Origin: Anaerolineae bacterium
GTDB lineage: Bacteria > Chloroflexota > Anaerolineae > DUEN01
DNA: 64,000 nt
Assembly (NCBI GenBank): GCA_025060615.1
Contig: JANXBS010000012.1
Location: forward strand, 62,001 to 126,000
Reading direction: 5' to 3'
Notes under the pieces: generated by a model
Databases searched by the model: none
What the model saw: the letters and a program-made list of their open reading frames with translations, nothing else
What the model was told of the DNA's origin: nothing
Shown here: positions 26,467 to 33,932 of the stretch, in pieces
How positions within the stretch are numbered: the stretch's first letter is position 1
How the letters are laid out: each line of letters opens with the position of its first letter
Made by a program: the position numbers and the translations under genes

Positions 26467-28056
26467 TTAGTCCATCCCCATCATCTTGCGATAGAACGCC
26501 TTCTGGCTATCCCGCCCGAGACGGTCGGTGATCTTCTCCCACTCGTCATAGATGGCCTTAAGAGCGGCCGCCGGCTCCTCCTCACCCACGATCGCCGCGC
26601 TGACATGGAGGTCGAGCACCGTGTCTACGTATTCCGGCTTACCAGGGATGCGCAGATCAATCAGGACGTTGGGATTCTCCAGGTCGGCGCGGACCGCCTC
26701 CAGATACTCCTTGGCATCCTGTTCGGCAAAGCCAGCCTTCACCCATGGAGACAGGTCACGCACATGGGTATAGCGATAGACGTTGAAGCCCGTGTCGCCG
26801 ACCACTACGTCCTGGAAGCTGATCTCTGGGCTGTTGAGGAATTTGAGGAAGTCATACGCGGCGTCGGGATTCGGGGAAGTCTTGGTGATCGCGCCCACCC
26901 AGCCGCCGAAGTTCAGCAACGGCGCGGTATTGGGCTTGTCTAGCTTGATCCACTGTTGTTTCTCGCGATCCCACACCTCTAGCGAGCCGGGCCGCGGGGC
27001 AGCACCGCAGTCGCCGAGCACATCCGGGTGCGCGAAAGCGGGATCGTTGCATAGGCCAGGGATGCCACCCCATTCAAAGATCATGGCGATGTTGCCCGTG
27101 CTCGGGAACGCCGAACGGATCTCGCTGACCCCCCACGATTCCATACCCGGAGGCCCGAACTTGGCCATCTCCTTGTACAGCTCGAGCCCTCTGAGCATGC
27201 AAGGCTCGTTGATCAGAGGCTGCATCGTCTCTGGGTCAAAGTAAAGCTGGCCGCGGTAGCGGTCGGGCCCCTCAGGGCCGGGCGGCAACACGCAGAACGG
27301 GGCGACAAAGTCCCAGAACCACCAGTGGGACTGGGTGCCACGCGCCATTGGTTGAGCCCAACCATAATCCGGTTGGCCATCGCCACTCCAATCCCAACCG
27401 GTGAAGAACTCCGCCACATCCCGGAGCTGATCCATCGTCTTGGGGACGGTCAGGTCGTACCCATACTTCTCCTTGAACTTGGCCTGGTTCTCTGGGTCGT
27501 TGAAGAGATGGCGGCGATAGAAGAGGGTGTGTGTATCGCCGTCCAGTGGCAGGCCATAGATCTTGCCCTCCCACTTGACGATGATCTCGCGAAAGGCGGG
27601 GAGGATGTCATCCCACTCAGGATTGGTCTCCGGGTTCGCAATGTAGTCATCCAGTGGGATGAGATAAGGGGTGAAATCGGGCAGCCAGGTCGCGCCGACC
27701 ACAATGATGTCATAAGCGTGGACCCCGCTGGCAAAGGAGGTCATGATCTTCTCGTAGAGGTTCTCATAGGGCACCTCTACTACCTCCACCTGCCCACCGG
27801 TGAGCGCCGTCCATTCGTCTCGGTGATCGAAGAGAGGCCCCGCGATGTAAGGACCGGTCTGCGTGACCGCGACCAGCTTCACCCCATCAAACTTCTTGGC
27901 CTCCGGAGGGACGGGAGTCGGGGTCACCACTACCGTCTCCCTGACGACCACAGTTTCCTTCACTATCTGTGGTGTAGGCGCGGCGACAGGACAACCTGTC
28001 AGTAATAGGGTTGCCACTACTAAAACGGGTAACAGGAATCGGCGTGTGCGCTTCAT
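26467..28056 (-). CDS. Sugar ABC transporter solute-binding lipoprotein
   Basis: 529-aa extracellular solute-binding protein (family 1 type). Lipoprotein signal MKRTRRFLLPVLVVATLLLTGC with the lipid-bearing Cys at residue 22, then a Pro/Thr/Val linker. The mature part includes LYEKIMTSFASGVHAYDIIVVG and GNIAMIFEWGG, characteristic of maltose-binding-like proteins. A GGAGGGG ribosome site precedes ATG. It is the last gene of a minus-strand operon behind two permeases and an IclR regulator. No ATPase gene is in the operon or window, so a shared MsmK-like ATPase elsewhere is inferred. Substrate not predictable. Confidence 0.92.
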   Translation of the reverse strand: MKRTRRFLLPVLVVATLLLTGCPVAAPTPQIVKETVVVRETVVVTPTPVPPEAKKFDGVKLVAVTQTGPYIAGPLFDHRDEWTALTGGQVEVVEVPYENLYEKIMTSFASGVHAYDIIVVGATWLPDFTPYLIPLDDYIANPETNPEWDDILPAFREIIVKWEGKIYGLPLDGDTHTLFYRRHLFNDPENQAKFKEKYGYDLTVPKTMDQLRDVAEFFTGWDWSGDGQPDYGWAQPMARGTQSHWWFWDFVAPFCVLPPGPEGPDRYRGQLYFDPETMQPLINEPCMLRGLELYKEMAKFGPPGMESWGVSEIRSAFPSTGNIAMIFEWGGIPGLCNDPAFAHPDVLGDCGAAPRPGSLEVWDREKQQWIKLDKPNTAPLLNFGGWVGAITKTSPNPDAAYDFLKFLNSPEISFQDVVVGDTGFNVYRYTHVRDLSPWVKAGFAEQDAKEYLEAVRADLENPNVLIDLRIPGKPEYVDTVLDLHVSAAIVGEEEPAAALKAIYDEWEKITDRLGRDSQKAFYRKMMGMD

Positions 28057-28085
28057 TTTTCCCCTCCCCTTTCAGATCAGAAATA

Positions 28086-28154
28086 CTGTTCAGAGATGGC
28101 CAATCAGACGACGATTGGAATCGATCCTCGTTGAATCCCCTCCTTTCTGAACAG
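28086..28154 (-). repeat. Nested inverted repeats between permease and binding-protein genes
   Basis: CTGTTCAGA (28086-28094) and TCTGAACAG (28146-28154) are perfect complements, and inside them CCAATC (28100-28105) pairs with GATTGG (28113-28118). In the transcript this could form a branched stem that protects or separates the binding-protein message, as is common in sugar ABC operons where binding protein is needed in excess. No T run follows, so it is not a standard terminator. Confidence 0.5.
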
Positions 28155-28160
28155 ATCGGA

Positions 28161-29048
28161 TCACTTCAAGGCCCCCAATGTGAGACCCGTGACGATATAC
28201 CGTTGAAGCAAGATGGTGAAGACGAAGACAGGCACTAACGCCAATAACAGCATAGCTGAGATGTCCCACCACAGAGCTGCACCACTGTGTGTAAGGCCAG
28301 CGATTAGGGTAGGAAAGGTCTTCGCTCGATTAAAAGTGAGCGTAGTAGCGAACAACAGCTCGTTCCAGGAGAAGACAATGGTGAAGGCGCTGGTAGCTGC
28401 TAGGCCAGGCAGGGATAACGGCAATGTGATCTTGCAAAATGCCTGGAAGTATGAACACCCATCCACTCGAGCGCTCTCCTCCAGCTCCTGAGGAATGCCG
28501 CGGAAGAACCCGCGCATAATCCATACCACAAAGGGCAGATTTGCTACCGTATGAGCAATAATCATGCCAGGCCGGGTGTCCAGCAGCCCCAACCAGTTGT
28601 ACAGCACAAAATACGGGATCACGAGCACGATTGGCGGCAACATGCGCTGCGAGAGGATGAAAAACGCGATGTCCCGATTCTTCCAGCGCCGAAACTCGAA
28701 ACGGGCCAGCCCATAAGCTGCCAGCGATCCCAACACTATCGAAACCAAAGTGCTCCCCAGCGCGATAATGACGCTGTTTTGCAGCGCGTTCAGGATGGCA
28801 GTCGGATCGTGCGTCCCGCGTTGGGTGGGATCTTTGATCAACCCTACATCTTTCCAGGCAAAGAGGCTCGGCTTGAACTGGATGAAAGGTAGGTATTTCG
28901 GTGGGAATGTGAAGGCATCCCTCGGCTCCTTAAAGGCGGTGACAAAGGTCCAGTATATCGGCGAGATCATCACCACCGTGACCAAGATTAGGATCAAATA
29001 GACCAACCCAAGTTCAAGCCGCTGTCGTGCCTGCTTGGAGATCATCAT
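28161..29048 (-). CDS. Sugar ABC transporter permease (MalG-type)
   Basis: 295-aa inner-membrane permease with six predicted TM segments, the first at about residues 13-34. The EAA loop reads ESARVDGCSYFQAFCKITLPLSLPG, the contact site for the ATPase. Tandem ATG codons at 29048 and 29045 are both possible; the ribosome site is weak (GAGA), so translation may depend on the upstream permease 19 nt away. Works with the MalF-type permease and the binding lipoprotein that follows. Confidence 0.92.
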   Translation of the reverse strand: MMISKQARQRLELGLVYLILILVTVVMISPIYWTFVTAFKEPRDAFTFPPKYLPFIQFKPSLFAWKDVGLIKDPTQRGTHDPTAILNALQNSVIIALGSTLVSIVLGSLAAYGLARFEFRRWKNRDIAFFILSQRMLPPIVLVIPYFVLYNWLGLLDTRPGMIIAHTVANLPFVVWIMRGFFRGIPQELEESARVDGCSYFQAFCKITLPLSLPGLAATSAFTIVFSWNELLFATTLTFNRAKTFPTLIAGLTHSGAALWWDISAMLLLALVPVFVFTILLQRYIVTGLTLGALK

Positions 29049-29067
29049 GGTACATTCTCTAAGGGCT

Positions 29068-30003
29068 TCAGGTCGTCTCAGCTTCGGTGGGCAGAACCCT
29101 CGTCAGGACCATAAACACCATCATCGAGAGGATCAATAGCATGTATGCGATCGCAGCGCCATATCCTAATCGAAATTGGGTTAAGCTCACCAACTTGGCG
29201 TACATGGTTGCGCTTTCGGTGGAGATGCCTGGGCCGCCTCCTGTCATCACGAAGATGATATCAAAAACCTTGATGGCTTCTACCATCCTCAGCAAGATGA
29301 CGATGATCAAGATCGGCGACACCATCGGTAAAGTCAGATAGAAGAACGTTTGAAGACGGGAGGCGCCATCTACCACCGCGGCTTCAAACGGCTCTCTGGG
29401 CAACGATTGAAGCCCCGCCAACAGGACGATGAAGACAAAAGGAGTCCATTGCCACACATCGGTAATGATCACAGACATCAAAGCCGTCTTGCCACTGGAA
29501 AGCCACGTCCCCTTGGGCAGCCCGAGCACACCCAACAGGTGATTGATCGGGCCATTGGTGATGTGATACAGCATACGCCAGGTATAGCCAACAGCTACAG
29601 GCGTGGCCATCATGGGCAACAGAAGAAGTACACGGAAAAGCCCTTGCCCTTTGATATCGCGGTTAAGAAGCAGCGCCAATGCAAATCCAAAGATCACTTC
29701 GAGCGTCACGGCCCCGATCACGAAGAGGATCGTATTAAAAAATGTGCGCCAAAAGCGCTCGTCACGAATTAACTCTGCATAGTTGGCTAAACCCGCGAAC
29801 CTTAACGGGCGATGAGCAGCCACATCCCAATGCAAGAAGGATAATCCAAAGGAGAAAACCAGCGGAACGATGCCGATCAGAAGCAGGTAGAAGATCGCGG
29901 GGACGACGAAGTAATATTTGACCAGTCGTTCGGAGAACACCCGGCTCAACCGATCTGTCACGATAGTCGAGGCTGCTCGCATCTGTACGACGCTGGACTT
30001 CAC
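29068..30003 (-). CDS. Sugar ABC transporter permease (MalF/UgpA-type)
   Basis: 311-aa permease with six TM segments; a cytoplasmic N terminus of about 28 residues precedes TM1 (YYFVVPAIFYLLLIGIVPLV). The EAA loop is FEAAVVDGASRLQTFFYLTLPMV. GTG start at 30003 follows GAGGGGGATGCG. First transport gene after the IclR regulator (71-nt gap), and partner of the MalG-type permease. Confidence 0.92.
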   Translation of the reverse strand: MKSSVVQMRAASTIVTDRLSRVFSERLVKYYFVVPAIFYLLLIGIVPLVFSFGLSFLHWDVAAHRPLRFAGLANYAELIRDERFWRTFFNTILFVIGAVTLEVIFGFALALLLNRDIKGQGLFRVLLLLPMMATPVAVGYTWRMLYHITNGPINHLLGVLGLPKGTWLSSGKTALMSVIITDVWQWTPFVFIVLLAGLQSLPREPFEAAVVDGASRLQTFFYLTLPMVSPILIIVILLRMVEAIKVFDIIFVMTGGGPGISTESATMYAKLVSLTQFRLGYGAAIAYMLLILSMMVFMVLTRVLPTEAETT

Positions 30004-30074
30004 CGCATCCCCCTCGATCGAGAAAAACTAGGCTCTCACAGCCATGCCTCAAGCTGAGCGAAGACGCAGGCAGG

Positions 30075-30872
30075 TCAGCTGTTAGCGGAATATCCCATCC
30101 TTCTAGAGACGCGCCGAGCTGCCTCCCTAACCAAAGGCCCCAACTCGATACACCGCTCGTAAACCAGACGCTGGGCCGGACCAGAGATGCTGATCGCTCC
30201 AATCACTTTGCCATCGTGGTTGAAGACAGGGGCACCTACGCAGCACACCCCGGCCTCGTTCTCTTCCAGATCAACGGAAAACCCTTGAGCTCGCACCCGC
30301 TCTAACTCGGCACGCAAGGTCTCTGGAGAAGTGATCGTGCGCGGGGTGCGTCTCGTCAAACCTTGATGGATAACCCGTTCCACCAACGTAGAGGGCGCAT
30401 AGGCCAGGATAGCTTTGCCTAAGGCCGTGCAATGCATCGGAACTCGCCCTCCAATAGAGGAGCGCATTTGGATGGAGTGGCTGCTGTCTATCTTGGCGAT
30501 GTAAACGACCTCTGTTTCCGAGGGCACTCCTAAATGGATGGTCTCCTGTGTCTGAACAGCCAATTCGTTTAAGATCGCCTCGCTTTGATGCCTGAGGTCG
30601 TTATTGCGTAGAATAACTCCGGCCAGCTCGACCAGTTTGATCCCTAAGTGGAAGCGATCTCGCTCATCATGTTCGACAGTTCCCAATCGTTCCAGAGTAG
30701 TCAAGTAACGATGGGCCGTGCTTTTAGATACCCGGAGGTGTTCGGCGATTTCCGTTAGGGAAGCACCGTCTTTCCCCTTAGATGCGAGTACATCAAGGAT
30801 CGAGAACGCCCTGACCACGCTGGTGGACATCCCATTTGAAGCGACCGGGGATAATGTTTTGCTGCGTTTCAT
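30075..30872 (-). CDS. IclR-family transcriptional regulator
   Basis: 265 aa. N-terminal winged helix (about residues 20-75: AFSILDVLASKGKDGASLTEIAEHL, VSKSTAHRYLTTLE recognition helix) and C-terminal effector-binding domain with HCTALGKAILAY and SVDLEENEAGVCCVGAPVF, diagnostic of IclR. GTG 30875 and ATG 30872 are adjacent; ATG is chosen. It heads the sugar ABC operon on the same strand and is transcribed from a near-consensus promoter whose start region is covered by repeated half-sites, so it probably represses itself and the transporter until a sugar-derived ligand binds. Confidence 0.93.
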   Translation of the reverse strand: MKRSKTLSPVASNGMSTSVVRAFSILDVLASKGKDGASLTEIAEHLRVSKSTAHRYLTTLERLGTVEHDERDRFHLGIKLVELAGVILRNNDLRHQSEAILNELAVQTQETIHLGVPSETEVVYIAKIDSSHSIQMRSSIGGRVPMHCTALGKAILAYAPSTLVERVIHQGLTRRTPRTITSPETLRAELERVRAQGFSVDLEENEAGVCCVGAPVFNHDGKVIGAISISGPAQRLVYERCIELGPLVREAARRVSRRMGYSANS

Positions 30873-30886
30873 CACTAAAGATGCAA

Positions 30887-30916
30887 GTTCTAAAAATTAG
30901 AACAGTATTCTAATTA
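30887..30916. promoter_or_regulatory. Probable IclR operator: three spaced TTCTAA half-sites
   Basis: GTTCTAAAAATTAGAAC (30887-30903) is a perfect 7-3-7 palindrome, and its right arm also pairs with a third site (TTAGAA at 30897-30902, TTCTAA at 30908-30913, 5-bp spacer). The array covers the expected transcription start just downstream of the -10 element of the iclR promoter, a position suited to repression. That the local IclR protein binds it is inferred from location. Confidence 0.65.
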
Positions 30917-30918
30917 AC

Positions 30919-30947
30919 AATATAGCATACTCCTACCGCCTTGTCAA
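30919..30947 (-). promoter_or_regulatory. Consensus-like promoter of the iclR-ABC operon
   Basis: Minus strand TTGACA (30942-30947), 17-bp spacer, TATATT (30919-30924) with an extended TGC before it. The -35 is perfect and the -10 matches 5 of 6. About 47 bp before the start codon. Confidence 0.8.
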
Positions 30948-31215
30948 GCCCGAGGTTATCTGAGGTTCAAACATGAATTCAGACAGGTAGTTGGATAAGG
31001 GGAGTAAAGGTCTGCAGTGTCTAGCGAAAGAGGCGGCATGGGATTCCAACCAATGCTCTGAACTTTTGTTGCGTAGGATAAAGGGGGCAGAAGAGAGTCG
31101 TCTCTTGAGAGGCTTTCGGGACTTGCCGGTAGAAAGTAAGGGATGTTTGGTGTCAAACTCATGTGATTCCTCAGAGGCTGATTAAGACGTTTCAGACCAC
31201 TATCTTGAAGCCATC

Positions 31216-32805
31216 TTATACCGGATGGATACGTGGCCAAATGAGCTCAATCCCCTGCAATTCCAGCAGGCGCTGGAAATCGGCCAGTAGCTCGTGCTTC
31301 TCTCGCACCGCGCGAGGTGGGACGCCTCGGCTCAAGGCGAAGGCAGCCAGTAGCCCCGCCGCCTCGCCGATATTCCACTCCACCGGGTGCAGCCGGTAGC
31401 AGCCGTTGGTGATGTGGGTCACTCCCAGGTTCTTGCAAGCGGGGAGCAGATTGTCCACTCGGATCGGGATCAGGGCGCCTAACGGGATTTGAAAAGGCAG
31501 TGACGAGATGTCGATATAGTTATCCCCGCCGGTGCTGGGATGCAAATCAATGCGATAGCATCCCACTCCGACACTGTCCCTGAAGGTCTCTGCTTCTCTT
31601 CCACCGCGCGCCTCGGTACCCACATGGTTCTCGGTGACCGTAAAGACGGCCCGAATGCGGCGAGACTCTCGGATATATGGGAATTTGGCCAGTCCATCGC
31701 CAGTGCCTACTAGGTCCGGGCGCAGGTACAAACCGGGATAGCCCTGCCCGCCATCAGGACGGGGCGCCTCAGTCTGCAGCCAGTAGAGTAGGCTCAACGA
31801 GAGTTGCCTCGCCTCCTCTAGGCAGCGAGCTACCTCATCCTCCGGCTGGTCAATAATGTTCCCTTCCCAGTAGTCGTTCTGGGGCCAGTTGACCAGCGTC
31901 ACCTCATGGGGCATAGCCCCTTCAGGATAATGCTGGCGGGTTACGATTCGCCGATACAGCCAAAGGGCGTCTCGCAGGTCGTCCGACTCTTCGGGGAACA
32001 ATACTCGCTGGCGAGGCTGGAGCGTGATGGGGTCTGGATGCGTCCAGCTTAGGAGCTTATCAGGCCAGGCTGGGCGCAAACGAGGCACATAGTCGCGCCA
32101 TCGCTCGTATTGCGCTGGCCTCTCGATAGTGTGGTCGCCATGGGGATCGTAAGCCATGGGGAAACACCAGGTGATGGCTTGCACGTTGTTCGGCTGCGCG
32201 GGACCACTGACCGCATGAGGCTCTCCCGTTTCCGCTTGGGACTCGGCACCGGTCACGTACTCCACTCCCGCCAAAGGCAGCAGATCGCCTAACTCTGTAG
32301 CATCCAGAATATAAGGGGCCGAGATCACCTCATCCTCGCCGGTGCGCAGGTTGCGTACTGTCACCGAGCGCACGCGATCGCCCTGGGTATCAGCCGCCAC
32401 TGGCTTTCGCTCTAGCAGCACATCTAGCCGTCCCGCTGCACGATGAGGAGCCATCATTTGTTCCAGAACGGCCAGGGCCACCCGCGGCTCGTGGCAGATA
32501 CGGGAGACATAGCCTGCGCCAGGATTTAGTTCAGGGTGAGCGCGAGCTTCCGGCAGCAGGGGATAGTGATCCCGGTAGAATTGACGCACGCCGTTGCGGA
32601 ATTGCCGATAGCGACGCGTGCAGCCGAATTGCTCGATCCAAGGATGTTCGTCAGGTGGTACGGCTTGTGCCGTGAGCTGGCCGCCGATCCAGTCGGTGAC
32701 CTCTGTCATCACTACGCGGTATCCCAGCGATGCAGCAGCTATTGCGGCGGCACAGCCACCAGTGCCACCACCTACGATCAGGATATCGGCGCGTCGTTCA
32801 GGCAT
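31216..32805 (-). CDS. FAD-dependent oxidoreductase
   Basis: 529-aa flavoprotein. The dinucleotide-binding motif DILIVGGGTGGCAAAIAAASLG is at residues 7-28, followed by WIGGQLT, typical of the FAD-dependent (PF12831-like) group. LDATELGDLLPLAGVEYVTGAE is the second conserved block, and a C-terminal flavin-contact region contains NGCYRLHPVEWNIGEAAG. No signal peptide. ATG 32805 follows AGAGGT by 6 nt. Members are often found with sugar catabolic genes, but the substrate is not known. It lies upstream of the IclR operon on the same strand, separated by a region with its own promoter. Confidence 0.88.
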   Translation of the reverse strand: MPERRADILIVGGGTGGCAAAIAAASLGYRVVMTEVTDWIGGQLTAQAVPPDEHPWIEQFGCTRRYRQFRNGVRQFYRDHYPLLPEARAHPELNPGAGYVSRICHEPRVALAVLEQMMAPHRAAGRLDVLLERKPVAADTQGDRVRSVTVRNLRTGEDEVISAPYILDATELGDLLPLAGVEYVTGAESQAETGEPHAVSGPAQPNNVQAITWCFPMAYDPHGDHTIERPAQYERWRDYVPRLRPAWPDKLLSWTHPDPITLQPRQRVLFPEESDDLRDALWLYRRIVTRQHYPEGAMPHEVTLVNWPQNDYWEGNIIDQPEDEVARCLEEARQLSLSLLYWLQTEAPRPDGGQGYPGLYLRPDLVGTGDGLAKFPYIRESRRIRAVFTVTENHVGTEARGGREAETFRDSVGVGCYRIDLHPSTGGDNYIDISSLPFQIPLGALIPIRVDNLLPACKNLGVTHITNGCYRLHPVEWNIGEAAGLLAAFALSRGVPPRAVREKHELLADFQRLLELQGIELIWPRIHPV

Positions 32806-33226
32806 GGTATACCTCTGCTGGAGGGGGTGAATCCATCCTTTAGAGTCCGCAAGTCACCGTGTGACCATACTTCCCGCTTACTCCAACACTCTTCGATAAC
32901 TGCCTGAGCCTACCCAGCGACCTTGGCCAGGACATCGGTAGGAACCAGCTCGCCAAACATGGCCGCCTGGCCCCCCTGGTCTACGATATCGCGGATATGA
33001 GTTATGAGTATGGGTTGATAGGATCTGAGGGGACACGTCAGTCTCCCGTGCATAGAGAACCTTGTCCCAGTGGAAGTTGATCCCATAGCCGGGAGGGATC
33101 CTCGTTGACCTCCTTGAGGAACTGTAGCATAATCCGTGGCGCTGAGCAAAACGTTGTTTGGCGACTATAGTCCATTCCGTTGGAACACTTTTAAACAAAG
33201 CCGATTCTCAATTATCCCTCGTCAAA
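32806..33226. other. Intergenic region, 421 bp, with a decayed coding segment
   Basis: Lies between the FAD oxidoreductase (minus) and the GIY-YIG gene (plus). Apart from the frameshifted minus-strand coding remnant listed separately, I see no promoter of good quality, RNA gene or repeat. Confidence 0.5.
32910..33175 (-). pseudogene. Frameshifted remnant of an unidentified gene
   Basis: On the minus strand one frame starting at 33175 gives MLQFLKEVNEDPSRLWDQL and ends at a stop near 33039; a different frame then reads HIRDIVDQGGQAAMFGEL and PTDVLAKVAG to TAG 32910-32912. Both pieces have protein-like composition and their order is consistent with one gene broken by a frameshift. I do not recognise the family. 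It may be a leftover of a gene once located ahead of the FAD oxidoreductase. Confidence 0.35.
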
Positions 33227-33670
33227 GTGCACGAGTTTATCCCCTCCACACCAGGTACCTATGCCCTGCTCATCCAAATCAGCGCGCCGATTGAGATCAC
33301 GCCCGGCCGCTTAGGCTCCTTTTCCCTTGTATCTGGCTGGTATGTGTACGTGGGTAGCGCGCGGGGTCCAGGGGGATTGGCCGCGCGCCTCAGGCGTCAT
33401 CTGCGACCTCCTGAGTTCAAGCGCGCGCATTGGCACATAGATCACTTGTTGGCTCAGGCGCCTATATCCAGGGCGATATGGGTAATGGGCGAAGAACGAA
33501 GAGAATGTGAATGGGCACGACAGCTACTGGCCTCACCCGGAGCAGAGCTGCCCATTCCCAGGTTCGGCGCGTCAGATTGTGACTGCCCTTCGCATCTCAT
33601 TCGGTTCACCGATGAGGCAACGGCTACGGCAGTGCTCGTGACACTGACTGAAAGGCTGGATAAAGGATGA
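33227..33670 (+). CDS. GIY-YIG nuclease-like protein (DUF123)
   Basis: About 147 aa. The fold signature is PGTYALLI (GIY equivalent), then GWYVYVGSARGPGGLAARLRRHLR (YIG equivalent and the conserved Arg), and ahead HWHIDHLLA and the Cys-containing ECEW/SDCDCPSHL segments typical of DUF123. These proteins may be nucleases, but no activity can be claimed. The start is uncertain: GTG 33227 gives the family length, while a TTG at 33158 would add 23 residues and run into the neighbouring remnant. Neither has a clear ribosome site. Confidence 0.8.
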   Translation: MHEFIPSTPGTYALLIQISAPIEITPGRLGSFSLVSGWYVYVGSARGPGGLAARLRRHLRPPEFKRAHWHIDHLLAQAPISRAIWVMGEERRECEWARQLLASPGAELPIPRFGASDCDCPSHLIRFTDEATATAVLVTLTERLDKG

Positions 33671-33763
33671 CAAAGAGGAGGGGCAAATCTCTTCCTCTTT
33701 CAGCCTCATCCCCTTGGCTTCCTTCTCCTGTGTGGGGAAGGGGACGAGATCCCCTTTCTAATT

Positions 33764-33810
33764 CGGAGAGGTTTTGCAGGGGCTACGCCGCTGCAAAACC
33801 TCTCCGAAGG
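33764..33810. repeat. Perfect 18-bp inverted repeat in an intergenic repeat element
   Basis: TTCGGAGAGGTTTTGCAG (33764-33781) and CTGCAAAACCTCTCCGAA (33793-33810) are exact complements around an 11-nt loop. The right arm is followed by GGACCCCCCCGCCC. A related core TCCGAAGGACC recurs at 59879-59889, so this is probably a dispersed intergenic element of the genome. It has no T run and can act as a stem in either transcript. Confidence 0.75.
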
Positions 33811-33932
33811 ACCCCCCCGCCCTCATGCGAAGGCGGGGCCAGGGATGGCGATAAGCATCTAGCTCTCAGGCCTACTTCATGGTCAAGCATACAACGGTCC
33901 AGCTGCGGATCTTCTATTGATGCTCTCAGATT

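Larger units (their letters stand above)
30873..31215. other. Intergenic region, 343 bp, regulatory at its left end
   Basis: The first 75 bp hold the iclR operator and promoter described separately. A short hairpin AAGAGA-GTCG-TCTCTT (31091-31106) lies downstream of the FAD oxidoreductase stop but has no T run. Nothing coding was seen in 30950-31215. Confidence 0.55.

Noticed and set aside
31091-31106. Short hairpin AAGAGA-GTCG-TCTCTT as a terminator of the FAD oxidoreductase
   Set aside because: Only 6 bp, 110 bp past the stop and no T run.
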